DNA of 64,000 nt from Salipaludibacillus neizhouensis (GTDB taxonomy: Bacteria; Bacillota; Bacilli; Bacillales; Salisediminibacteriaceae): contig NZ_KZ614146.1 in NCBI RefSeq assembly GCF_002886185.1, forward strand, positions 1,259,699 through 1,323,698, in the 5' to 3' direction. Positions 43,768 to 52,510 of the stretch are shown here, one piece after another. The translations under genes and the position numbers were made by a program. The notes beneath the pieces were generated by a model that saw nothing but the letters and a program-made list of their open reading frames with translations, was not told where the DNA came from and made no database searches. Every line of letters starts with the position of its first letter. Positions within the stretch are counted from its first letter, which is position 1.

Positions 43768-44636
43768 TGAAAAAATCATTGGGAGAAAAATGCTTTCAAT
43801 TCTTTAACTATACTTTTCTTATTGTCATTTCAGCAACAATGATTCTGCCTTTGCTACAACTGTTAGCAGTTTCCTTTAGTTCTCCAATCGCTGCTGAATC
43901 AAAACAGGTATTCCTGTTCCCAGTGGAATTTACCTTAGCTACATGGAAACATATCCTTCAAAATGATGTGCTTTGGAGATCTTTTGGAGTGACGATTTTC
44001 ATTACAGTTGTTGGGACAATTTTAAGTATGTTATTTACAGTCTTAACAGCATTTCCATTGTCTAGAAAAGAATTTCTCCCCAAAAAGCCGATCATGCTTG
44101 CGATTGTCATCACGATGATTTTTAATGCACCAATGATTCCATATTTCCTAACTGTTAGAGAACTCGGATTGATGGATTCAATATGGGCACTAATTATTCC
44201 AGGATTAATTAGTACCTTCAATATGATCATCGTAAGGACCTTTTTCATGGGAATACCAAGTGAACTAGATGATGCAGCAAAAATAGACGGATGTAATGAT
44301 TTTCGTATATTATTTCAGATCTATATTCCTTTATCGAAGCCTGTACTTGCAACAATTGGCTTGTTTTATGCGGTTGGTTTCTGGAATACGTTTCAAAGTG
44401 CAGTACTGTTTATACGTGACCAAACTTTATGGCCATTACAGATGAGACTTCGTGGATATTTCACATCACCAGAAGCTCTTGCTGAGGTCAATTTAATTAC
44501 GGGTGACTTTGATTTCAATACAATAACTTTGAAAGCGGCAACAATTATTTTTGCTACGGTACCAATTGTCTTGGTGTATCCATTCTTACAAAAATATTTT
44601 GTCAAAGGTGCTGTACTTGGATCAATCAAGGAATGA
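43767..44636 (+). CDS. ABC sugar transporter permease 2 (YtcP/YesQ-like)
   Basis: The protein is 289 residues from ATG 43767, eight bases after GGGG. ATG 43761 is an alternative. It has six helices; the EAA loop ELDDAAKIDGCNDFRILFQI lies near residue 170, and FFMGIPSELDDAAKIDG is typical of CUT1 partner subunits. The C-terminus LQKYFVKGAVLGSIKE is the conserved cytoplasmic tail. It forms the heterodimeric channel with permease 1. A stem-loop at 44644-44660 follows, before the binding-protein gene, perhaps to set relative expression. Confidence 0.92.
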   Translation: MKKSLGEKCFQFFNYTFLIVISATMILPLLQLLAVSFSSPIAAESKQVFLFPVEFTLATWKHILQNDVLWRSFGVTIFITVVGTILSMLFTVLTAFPLSRKEFLPKKPIMLAIVITMIFNAPMIPYFLTVRELGLMDSIWALIIPGLISTFNMIIVRTFFMGIPSELDDAAKIDGCNDFRILFQIYIPLSKPVLATIGLFYAVGFWNTFQSAVLFIRDQTLWPLQMRLRGYFTSPEALAEVNLITGDFDFNTITLKAATIIFATVPIVLVYPFLQKYFVKGAVLGSIKE

Positions 44637-44643
44637 GTCGATT

Positions 44644-44660
44644 AAACCGAAAATCGGTTT
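44644..44660 (+). other. Intercistronic stem-loop before the binding-protein gene
   Basis: AAACCGA (44644-44650) pairs with TCGGTTT (44654-44660), loop AAA. No T run follows, so mRNA processing or stability is more likely than termination. Confidence 0.45.
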
Positions 44661-44704
44661 GATAGTAAAGATAGTTATTATGAAAAAACAAAGGGGGATT
44701 TTGA

Positions 44705-46252
44705 ATGTTTAATAGTAGTAGAAAGCCATTTTTACTCATGTTTTTTACCTTGATGCTTGTTATTGGTATTCTAGTTGGTTGTTCTAGCAATAATGAAGTG
44801 GATAGTGAGTCAGGAGTTTCTGATGACGATTCATCAGAAGAAGTTAGTAAAGTAAAAGTGTTTAAAAGCCATCTGTCTAAAGGAACTCTTCCTGGTCCTG
44901 ACGATCCGCATGTTCAACAAGTATTGGAAGATACAGGCGTTCAATATGAATTGATGTCCGAACCTGCTGGAGCGGATCCAGCTGAATACTTAAATTTAAT
45001 GTTTGCATCTGAAGAATATCCGGATATCTTCCGCCCAATTGGTAAATTTGACCAAACCCTAATAAGTCAAGGTGCAGCACTGCCATTGGATGATCTACTC
45101 CCGAAATATGCACCAAATGTGTGGAAAAACATTCCTAAAGAGGCATGGGATGTCGTACGATCTGCTACACCCGATGGGAAAATCTATTATGTTCCAAAGG
45201 TATACCTAGTTCCAGAACGTGCTGCATTAATTCGTCAAGACTGGATTGATGCAGTAGGTATGGATATGCCTGAAACAGTTGAGGAATATAAAGAGCTATT
45301 AAGAGCATTTCGTGATGATGACCCAAATGGTAATGGAAAACAGGATGAACTTCCTACATCAGGAAGGGAATTTGGTAAATGGATGGATCACTTATTTTCG
45401 ATCTATGGAGTAGCAATGTGGGAAGGTGAACCTGAATGGGATATTTATGAAGGTGAAATTCAATATGCTGGTGTTTCCAAAAATATGAAGGCATCTATTT
45501 CATTTATCCGTGATTTATATGAAGAAAAACTACTAGACAATGAAACCTTTTTAAATAAAGGTGAGGTTTGGACAGCGAAAATTAATACTAACTTAGTAGG
45601 CAGTTGGTATCATTTACCGGCTAACTTACGTGATCGTCACAACGCAATGCTTGAAGGAGCACCTGAAGCAAATGTTGTTGGAATGCCACTTCCAAAAGCA
45701 GAAGGATTTGAAGGGTATATCACTCAAAAAAGCATGGGAGAACCAGAATGGATGATTCCTGCTGCATCTGAGAAAAATGCTGCCTCAGCTTTAAAATTAC
45801 TAGACTACTTCTATGATACGGCAAATAACGATTTTATCAGATATGGGATTGAGGGAGCACAACATAAAGTAGAAAATGGGGAAAAGATATTGATTCCTCC
45901 AACCGATGAAACACCTATCGCATTAGGAATGAGAAATTTAGTAACGAAAGAAGATATGGAGAATCGTATTGATGAAACGATGGAAGAATATCAAATCGAA
46001 ATGGTTAAGGATATATTTGAGATAAGTACTGCAGATGCTCGAAGAATCGAAGGAGACGGTTTACCATCGACTGTTTACGAAGGATTTCCAGATATTCAAT
46101 CGCACAAACTATTCCAAGAATATTTAACGAAAATTGTTATTGGTGAATGGCCAATCGATAAGTTCGATGAGTTTGTGGATAGATGGTATCAAGCTGGTGG
46201 AGATAAAGTTACTGAAAGAGTGCAAGAATGGCATGAAAGAGTAAATGAATAA
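44705..46252 (+). CDS. ABC transporter extracellular sugar-binding lipoprotein (LplA/YesO-like)
   Basis: The 515-residue protein starts at ATG 44705 after CAAAGGGGGATTTTG. The signal peptide ends in a lipobox GILVGC with the lipidated cysteine at position 22, followed by a Ser/Asp/Glu-rich linker. The remainder has the type-I sugar-binding pattern of large (about 500-residue) LplA-like proteins: LMFASEEYPDIFRP, a PALLDDLLPKYAPNVWK-type motif (PLDDLLPKYAPN), PKVYLVPERAALIRQDWIDA, and a calcium-type loop DDDPNGNGKQDELP near residues 200-213. It would capture pectin oligosaccharides at the cell surface for the two permeases. Confidence 0.92.
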   Translation: MFNSSRKPFLLMFFTLMLVIGILVGCSSNNEVDSESGVSDDDSSEEVSKVKVFKSHLSKGTLPGPDDPHVQQVLEDTGVQYELMSEPAGADPAEYLNLMFASEEYPDIFRPIGKFDQTLISQGAALPLDDLLPKYAPNVWKNIPKEAWDVVRSATPDGKIYYVPKVYLVPERAALIRQDWIDAVGMDMPETVEEYKELLRAFRDDDPNGNGKQDELPTSGREFGKWMDHLFSIYGVAMWEGEPEWDIYEGEIQYAGVSKNMKASISFIRDLYEEKLLDNETFLNKGEVWTAKINTNLVGSWYHLPANLRDRHNAMLEGAPEANVVGMPLPKAEGFEGYITQKSMGEPEWMIPAASEKNAASALKLLDYFYDTANNDFIRYGIEGAQHKVENGEKILIPPTDETPIALGMRNLVTKEDMENRIDETMEEYQIEMVKDIFEISTADARRIEGDGLPSTVYEGFPDIQSHKLFQEYLTKIVIGEWPIDKFDEFVDRWYQAGGDKVTERVQEWHERVNE

Positions 46253-46325
46253 TAGCTAATTGAAAGAATTTCATAAGTCATCTTTGTATATAGATTTTCG
46301 AACATTCTTAATGATCTCCATTTCA

Positions 46326-46440
46326 GACGGACGCTTTCCGTGGGGCTCGTCTTCAACTAATTCTTCCTCCGAGAATCTCCGTCAGAATGGATTTTCAGAC
46401 TTCGCTGATCCCACAGGAGTCGCCGTCTTACACTTCAATC
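46326..46440 (+). repeat. Dispersed Bacillaceae-type intergenic repeat
   Basis: GACGGACGCTTTCCGTGGGG, a middle region rich in CTTCCTC, and CCCACAGGAGTCGCCGTCTT form a loosely palindromic GC-rich element (CGGACGC...GGAGTCGCCG). It strongly resembles an intergenic repeat I recall from several Bacillaceae genomes. It sits inside the operon, between the binding-protein gene and the oxidoreductase gene. Confidence 0.55.
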
Positions 46441-46545
46441 ATTCTTTTTTACGAACATTGATATCGGTATTTGTTCAAACGTTCGTTAAAATAGCTGAAA
46501 AATTGTATTATGAAATTGATTCAATTAATAAGTTTAACAGAAGTT

Positions 46546-46574
46546 GTTGCTCAAAAATGTGATTTTTGAGCAAC
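46546..46574 (+). other. Perfect 12-bp stem-loop inside the operon
   Basis: GTTGCTCAAAAA (46546-46557) pairs exactly with TTTTTGAGCAAC (46563-46574), loop TGTGA. Read as RNA it ends ...GAGCAACUCU, without a U tract. It could stabilise the upstream binding-protein mRNA, a known device in sugar ABC operons (inference). Confidence 0.55.
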
Positions 46575-46627
46575 TCTCATTTCAATTTTCTATAGGAAAC
46601 GAGAATCCATGGAAAGGATTGAATCTA

Positions 46628-47944
46628 ATGAAGAAAAGATATGCTATTTGTGGCCTAAGTGGGAGAGCTCTAGGTATGTTTGCTAAGCCGATTACCACTA
46701 CATTTTCTGAAAGTTGTGAAATAGTTGGGTTATTAGATCGTGATTCTAAACGATTTGAATTATTTGAAACTAGATTCCCGGATCTAACTCCTGTAGAAAC
46801 GTATGGAGAATCGGAATTCGATCGAATGGTTGATGAAACAAAGCCAGATGTAATCATTGTTGCAGGACGTGATGATAGTCATGCGAAGTATATAATTGCT
46901 GCCCTCCGGCGTGATCTTGATGTCATTACAGAAAAGCCAATGGTCACTACAGGTGAGGATTGTAGAAAAGTTTTAGATGCTGAGCAAGCTAGTAAAGGAA
47001 AGGTAACGGTTACCTTCAATTACAGATATGCACCAATTCATACAAAGATTAAAGAAATAATTATGGAAGGAAAGTTAGGAAGAGTTACCTCTATTGATTT
47101 GAATTGGTATCTAGATACACATCATGGATCAAGTTATTTCAAAAGGTGGAACAGGTTAAGGGAACTCTCTGGTGGACTATCAATTCATAAAAGCACACAC
47201 CATTTTGATTTGGTCAATTGGTGGATAGACCAAAGGCCTGTTGAGGTTTTTGCATATGGGGCTCTTAATTACTATGGTCCAGATAGCGAATGGAATCCTA
47301 GTAAAGAGGATGGTAGGCATTGCGAAACTTGTATGCATACGGAGGACTGTGCCTATTACTCTAGGTGGAACTCGAGGAAGGAGCGGTTTCAAGTTCCAGA
47401 TGATCACCTTGAATCACTTGAAGAGGGTAAAAAGTACCCTTATACAAACTATCGACCTGATCAATGTATTTTTGATTCAGAAATAAATATCGAGGACACA
47501 TATTCAGCAACTATAAAGTACAATCGAGGGGCATTACTTAGCTACTCTGTTAATTTTTCACTACCATATGAGGGCTATCGTCTTGCAATCAATGGAACAA
47601 AGGGTAGGTTGGAAACAGTTGAATACCATGCACCAGGTCGGACCCCATTTCCTACACCGAAACAAACAATCGATTATTTTCCACTATTTGGTTCGAAGGA
47701 AACGATCCATGTTGTGCACCGCGAAGGAAGTCATGGGGGAGGAGATCCGCTACTTCTAGAGGATCTTTTTATGGGAGAGGATCGTCGGAGACCCTACAAA
47801 AAATTATCTGGAGCACTTGACGGAGCATATTCTGTATCAACCGGTGAGGCTGTTTGGAAATCAGTAAAAGAGCACCGTCCAATCACGATCGACGAAGTTC
47901 TTGCAAAACAACAGGATTACACATCAAGTGGGGAGATGAATTGA
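46628..47944 (+). CDS. Gfo/Idh/MocA family oxidoreductase
   Basis: This 438-residue NAD(P)-dependent sugar oxidoreductase is counted from ATG 46628, preceded by GGAAAGGA. The Rossmann dinucleotide loop YAICGLSGRALGMF is at the start. The EKP motif (VITEKPM, about residue 103) carries the catalytic lysine, and RYAPIHTKI is the typical second block. A short Cys cluster (HCETCMHTEDC near 235-245) interrupts the usual fold and suggests a bound metal. Members oxidise or isomerise sugars such as galacturonate- or rhamnose-derived units. Its stop is two bases before the next start, so it is co-translated with the GH105 gene. Confidence 0.88.
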   Translation: MKKRYAICGLSGRALGMFAKPITTTFSESCEIVGLLDRDSKRFELFETRFPDLTPVETYGESEFDRMVDETKPDVIIVAGRDDSHAKYIIAALRRDLDVITEKPMVTTGEDCRKVLDAEQASKGKVTVTFNYRYAPIHTKIKEIIMEGKLGRVTSIDLNWYLDTHHGSSYFKRWNRLRELSGGLSIHKSTHHFDLVNWWIDQRPVEVFAYGALNYYGPDSEWNPSKEDGRHCETCMHTEDCAYYSRWNSRKERFQVPDDHLESLEEGKKYPYTNYRPDQCIFDSEINIEDTYSATIKYNRGALLSYSVNFSLPYEGYRLAINGTKGRLETVEYHAPGRTPFPTPKQTIDYFPLFGSKETIHVVHREGSHGGGDPLLLEDLFMGEDRRRPYKKLSGALDGAYSVSTGEAVWKSVKEHRPITIDEVLAKQQDYTSSGEMN

Positions 47945-47945
47945 A

Positions 47946-50102
47946 TTGAACCATTTTAATCATTTCTCTCCAGAAGAAAGCATGTCTTTTCAGCATAAAA
48001 TGGAGGATGTTCTTACTACAATTGCTCAACGCTACATTGGAGCAAACCCCTCCAGACCTCCTAATTATCGGGTAACGAGAAAAAGTGCTATCAAGAAAAT
48101 GGAGAATCACCGTTATGTTTTTCCTGCTGTAAAGATGTTTCCAGGGATACAAAATGGCCAAAAAATATATGCATGGGCTAAGCTGTGGGTTGTAGAGGAA
48201 CACTCCTTTCCTTTTCTGCTTACATGCTTAGGACCTGTTCGCTTATATCATAATGGTGTTAAAAGATTTGGGTCAACGAGTGAAGAGGAATCCACCGATG
48301 TAGATAGTAAACTTTCATTAGATTTAGTCAAAGGTTGGAACCATTTTGTCCTTGAAATTGAAAAAGGAGAGCATGGATGTGGAGCTGTTTTTGGTACAGG
48401 AAACCGTAAAAATGTCCCTTATCACTTTTTAGCCCCTTCTTTTGAAAGGGCAGGAGAGGAAGGTTGGATTTATACTGAACCGATGGAGGAATCCCTTGAT
48501 CAAATTCCTTCTTTGACATGTAGAGAATATTCAACAGGCTGTAACTGGCTTCCAAAAATAACCTCTTTGCCGAAAAAGGCTGACCAATTTTCACATTTAT
48601 ATGGGTCGAAAAAAGGATATGTGGCTTATGCTTGGACAAAGATAGAAAGTTATAGCCTAGAGCCTCTTGTTCTTAAAGGAACAACAACTGGTCCAATACA
48701 ACTGCTTCTTAATGGTCAAGATTTATTTCAGCAAAATAATCTTGGTGAATTAGAGGTCATTATAAAAGTACCAATTGGATTACATGACTTGGTTGTTATT
48801 AGTGAAAGTGGTCAACAGAACTGGGGATTTACTTTAGAACTTCTCACAAGGAATGCTAGGTTATGGATTCCACATGAGGTAAAAGGGAGTTCGGATGCTT
48901 GGCTTTATTTAGGACCATTCTTAAATGATGAAAAGGTAATGATTTCTAACTATCAGTCAATGGATACTGTTGCTACAAACCAAGAAAATCAATCCTTTTT
49001 TTGGTGTACGGATCGAGGAGCGTATGTTCGACCCTTTCTCGAAAATCAGCTATTTGGCAAATGGAATTATCCTTTAGGTGTTACGATGTATGGTTTATTA
49101 GAAATAGCAAAAGAGTTGCATAAACCTGATATGTTAGATTACGTACTAGACCATGTAGAATTAGCAACTTCTAGATATGATTATTCAGTATGGGACAAGA
49201 AACAATATGGTGCAGCCGGTATTAACAATCAACTTTCTGATATTGATAGCCTTGATGATTGTGGCTCCTTCGCTGCCCTCATGATACTTGCAAATAATAA
49301 TCGCCCATTAAAAGGAGCTAGGGAAACGGCAGATGTTATCGCCAATTATATAATGAATCAGCAAAGTCGCTTAGAGGATGGTGCATTCTATCGTGAAATT
49401 GGTGTATCACAAAAAATGAATAAGACGATGTGGTGTGATGATATGTACATGAGTGTACCATTTTTTTGCAGATATGCTGAACTAATTAGTGACAGTAGCT
49501 ATTTGGATGAGGCTGCCAGACAGCTTCTACTATATAAGGGATACCTTTATATGGAAGAAGTCCAACTTATGTCACATGTCTATCATGTTAAACAGAAGAA
49601 ACCTACTCAAACAACATGGGGAAGAGGAAATGGTTGGGTATTATTCTCTTTAACGGAGTTATTAAAAGTATTACCTGATGACCACGAGTTATATCCTCAT
49701 ATATTGACGTTTTATCTTCAACTTGCGGAAGGATGTTTGAAGGTCCAAGGGGTTAATGGATTATGGCATCAGGTTTTAATTGATCCAGAATCTTACGAAG
49801 AATCCTCCTGTACATCTATGTTTATGTATGCTTTTGCTAATGGAGTTCGGTTCGGATGGATTGATGACAAAGAACAATATTTACAGGCTGTCATGTCAGG
49901 GTGGAAAGGGTTAACCGAGCGGGAAATCGATAAACAAGGCAATATTTATGGAGTATGTAAAGGATCAAGTTATTCGTTTTCAAATTATTATTATAAGCAC
50001 GAGCTTCCATGGACAATGAATGATACACATGGAATTGGTATTGTTTTATTAGCTGGAATTGAAACTATTAGGATGATTAGAAACCAAGAAAAACACTGTT
50101 AA
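47946..50102 (+). CDS. GH105 unsaturated rhamnogalacturonyl hydrolase with large N-terminal extension
   Basis: The 718-residue protein starts at TTG 47946, nine bases after GGGGAG and two bases after the oxidoreductase stop. The C-terminal 370 residues are a GH88/GH105 six-hairpin barrel: SLDDCGSF (about 435) and MWCDDMYMSVPFF (about 495) hold the two aspartates equivalent to YteR D88 and D143. WGRGNGWVLFSLTELLKVLP and GLWHQVL are family blocks. The first 330 residues form two beta-rich segments (VRLYHNGVKRFGS, PIQLLLNGQDLFQQN) like carbohydrate-binding or jelly-roll modules. No signal peptide, so it acts on imported unsaturated disaccharides. Confidence 0.88.
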   Translation: MNHFNHFSPEESMSFQHKMEDVLTTIAQRYIGANPSRPPNYRVTRKSAIKKMENHRYVFPAVKMFPGIQNGQKIYAWAKLWVVEEHSFPFLLTCLGPVRLYHNGVKRFGSTSEEESTDVDSKLSLDLVKGWNHFVLEIEKGEHGCGAVFGTGNRKNVPYHFLAPSFERAGEEGWIYTEPMEESLDQIPSLTCREYSTGCNWLPKITSLPKKADQFSHLYGSKKGYVAYAWTKIESYSLEPLVLKGTTTGPIQLLLNGQDLFQQNNLGELEVIIKVPIGLHDLVVISESGQQNWGFTLELLTRNARLWIPHEVKGSSDAWLYLGPFLNDEKVMISNYQSMDTVATNQENQSFFWCTDRGAYVRPFLENQLFGKWNYPLGVTMYGLLEIAKELHKPDMLDYVLDHVELATSRYDYSVWDKKQYGAAGINNQLSDIDSLDDCGSFAALMILANNNRPLKGARETADVIANYIMNQQSRLEDGAFYREIGVSQKMNKTMWCDDMYMSVPFFCRYAELISDSSYLDEAARQLLLYKGYLYMEEVQLMSHVYHVKQKKPTQTTWGRGNGWVLFSLTELLKVLPDDHELYPHILTFYLQLAEGCLKVQGVNGLWHQVLIDPESYEESSCTSMFMYAFANGVRFGWIDDKEQYLQAVMSGWKGLTEREIDKQGNIYGVCKGSSYSFSNYYYKHELPWTMNDTHGIGIVLLAGIETIRMIRNQEKHC

Positions 50103-50174
50103 ACTCTAAAATTGTCGTAACCTCCTCACGAAAATGAATATGTAGTATAATGCCAAAAAGGAGGTCGAAAAAGG

Positions 50175-52448
50175 ATGTTCAAATCATTTCAAAAATGGCT
50201 AAAATATTCATTGTTCAAAACGGAGACGAGGTTGATTTTATTTTTAACGATGGCCGTTTTTTTTATCATTCTCATCGTGAGTATAACATCCTATCAAACT
50301 TCCAAGTCAGTGTTGCAGGAGGAGTTAAACGAACCACAGCAACAAATGCTACAAGTTAGTATGAACTTTATCGATAATCACATTATTGAAAGCGATAACA
50401 TTGCAATTAAGGTTGCACTTAACGAACATATTTATAAGTTTTTGAACAGCGATATACAGAATTCATATAACGATATTTCAGAGATTTATCAGCTGTTATC
50501 TACTTATATCAATAGTTCATCTCACATCAATAGTATTTACATATATGATATTAAACATGATAGTTTTGTTTCGATGCCCCAAGGATTTAGTTCACGTAAA
50601 ACAACGTTTATCGATTCAAATTGGGTAGGTATAGCTGACGAGTTCGGTGATGAAATGATGATTGTAAAAAAAAGAAACGTTCATGATGGAGAAAAACACA
50701 ATCGTTCTGAAGTGACTTTGTTTAGAAAAATAATGATTCAAGGTGAATTCAAGGGAATAGTTGCTGTAAATCTTGGAAATAACGATTTATTTGAACCATT
50801 AACTCCACCAAAAATGTCTAATTTAAGCAGTACTCGGTTTATTATCGATCAAAATAATGAAATTATTTATTCAACTTCTAGCAAAAAACTGGATTCTAAA
50901 GCAGTTGTGAGTTCAGTATCTGAATTAAATGACAAACATTTGGGAGATATCACCTATCATGACCGACAACTGCTTGTTAGCCAGAACATATCTCCACTGA
51001 CGGGCTGGAAATATGTTTCTTTAGTACCTCAAGATAGTTTACTAGCAAAATCTAAAAAAGTCGGTCATGTCGTTCTTTCAGTGTCGATTATCGCTTTGTT
51101 ACTTGGTGGGGTTGCCATTTATTATATCAACAACATTGCTTTTAGACCTATACGTCGAATGAAACAGCTATTTAATATTGGTAAACAAGACATGAACGAC
51201 GATGATTTACTGCACTTAGAAAATCTTACAGGGGAATTACTTCATGATCATGCTCACATGATTCGGAAGGTAAGAGCTGAGGCAACGGCCAAGTTTTTTA
51301 GCGATATTTATAATGAAAATCTAACCAATACTAGAGAGATTAGTGAAAAATGCAAAGGGTATTTTCAAGAATCAGCAAATAACCCGTTTAAAGTCGCAAT
51401 CATTTCTATTGATAATTTCTATGAATGGTCATATCGGTATTCAGATTCAGATCATTCTCTCTTAAAATTTGCATTAGCGAATATAATAACAGAAATAGTA
51501 GAGCCACATTCACACAGCGAATGTATCGACCTTGGAAAGGATAAGTTTGTGATTGTCCTTGATCCAAGTGAAGATGAAACACTGTTAGATGGAAAAATAA
51601 AGAAATCACTTTCCGATATTCATAGAATACTAAGGTTTAGTATTTCAATCGGAATTAGTAATCAGAAATCTGATTTCGGAAGATTATTGGAGGCGGTTTT
51701 TGAAGCAGATACAGCCCTTGGAAACAGGTTATATACTGGATATGGAAGCATATTGAAATTTGAAGAATTAATGGAACAGGATATTCGGAAAATATCAATA
51801 AATGATCATGTTTTAGATCAATTGACGGAAGCTATTGAAACTGGGGACAGGTTACGTTCTAGCAACTTAATTGATCATATTATTGGAGAGATTAAGAGAA
51901 GTAATTTGAATCCAGAGAAAGCGCTATCAATTATTAGGAGGATTGGTGAGAGATATCTTCGTTTTGGGCATAATGAGGATAAAGTGAATAGTAAAGAAAG
52001 AAATTTCTTTAATCAACTTCACACGATTCACATCGATGATATTGCGGACTTTCTTAATTACCAGGCAAATGTATTGATCGAGGAATCTCAGTCATCAGTA
52101 ATATGTAAAGAATCCCTATTAAATGAAAAAATGATCGATTATATGAAGGCGCATTTAAATGAGCCAATCGGTATAAAGGAAATTGTCGATGCAATTGGTA
52201 TTAGTGTAAGCTTGGCAAGTGCAATTTTTAAGAAGGAGAAGAATGAAACGATTTACGGATATTTTACTAATTTGAGAATGAAGCGTGCTGCTGAATTATT
52301 GTTGCATACGGATAAAAAAATTTCGGATATTGCTATAAAAGTTGGGTACCATCATGAAAATAGTTTTATTCGGGCATTTCGAAAATGCAATAATATTACA
52401 CCGGGTAAATACAGGGAAGTGTTGAAGGCCAGGAAAGAAGTTATGTAA
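50175..52448 (+). CDS. AraC family regulator with membrane sensor (YesS-like)
   Basis: The 757-residue protein starts at ATG 50175 after AAAGGAGGTCGAAAA. One transmembrane helix (about 22-42) precedes a roughly 250-residue extracytoplasmic Cache-like sensor domain. A second helix (VVLSVSIIALLLGGVAIYYI, about 298-317) leads into a cytoplasmic linker. The last 100 residues are an AraC/XylS double helix-turn-helix ending AIKVGYHHENSFIRAFRKCN and ITPGKYRE. The arrangement matches YesS, the activator of the B. subtilis rhamnogalacturonan genes. It lies within the locus and has a TATAAT at 50146, so a local promoter is likely. It would activate the operon on sensing pectin fragments. Confidence 0.92.
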   Translation: MFKSFQKWLKYSLFKTETRLILFLTMAVFFIILIVSITSYQTSKSVLQEELNEPQQQMLQVSMNFIDNHIIESDNIAIKVALNEHIYKFLNSDIQNSYNDISEIYQLLSTYINSSSHINSIYIYDIKHDSFVSMPQGFSSRKTTFIDSNWVGIADEFGDEMMIVKKRNVHDGEKHNRSEVTLFRKIMIQGEFKGIVAVNLGNNDLFEPLTPPKMSNLSSTRFIIDQNNEIIYSTSSKKLDSKAVVSSVSELNDKHLGDITYHDRQLLVSQNISPLTGWKYVSLVPQDSLLAKSKKVGHVVLSVSIIALLLGGVAIYYINNIAFRPIRRMKQLFNIGKQDMNDDDLLHLENLTGELLHDHAHMIRKVRAEATAKFFSDIYNENLTNTREISEKCKGYFQESANNPFKVAIISIDNFYEWSYRYSDSDHSLLKFALANIITEIVEPHSHSECIDLGKDKFVIVLDPSEDETLLDGKIKKSLSDIHRILRFSISIGISNQKSDFGRLLEAVFEADTALGNRLYTGYGSILKFEELMEQDIRKISINDHVLDQLTEAIETGDRLRSSNLIDHIIGEIKRSNLNPEKALSIIRRIGERYLRFGHNEDKVNSKERNFFNQLHTIHIDDIADFLNYQANVLIEESQSSVICKESLLNEKMIDYMKAHLNEPIGIKEIVDAIGISVSLASAIFKKEKNETIYGYFTNLRMKRAAELLLHTDKKISDIAIKVGYHHENSFIRAFRKCNNITPGKYREVLKARKEVM

Positions 52449-52510
52449 TTAATTAGATACTTCACAGATTCATAAATTAGGTGATTTTAGTAAATTGGGG
52501 TGGAATAATA

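Noticed and set aside
46260-46562. 100-residue frame after the sugar-binding protein gene
   Set aside because: It runs through a dispersed intergenic repeat and a perfect hairpin, and its sequence does not look like a protein.
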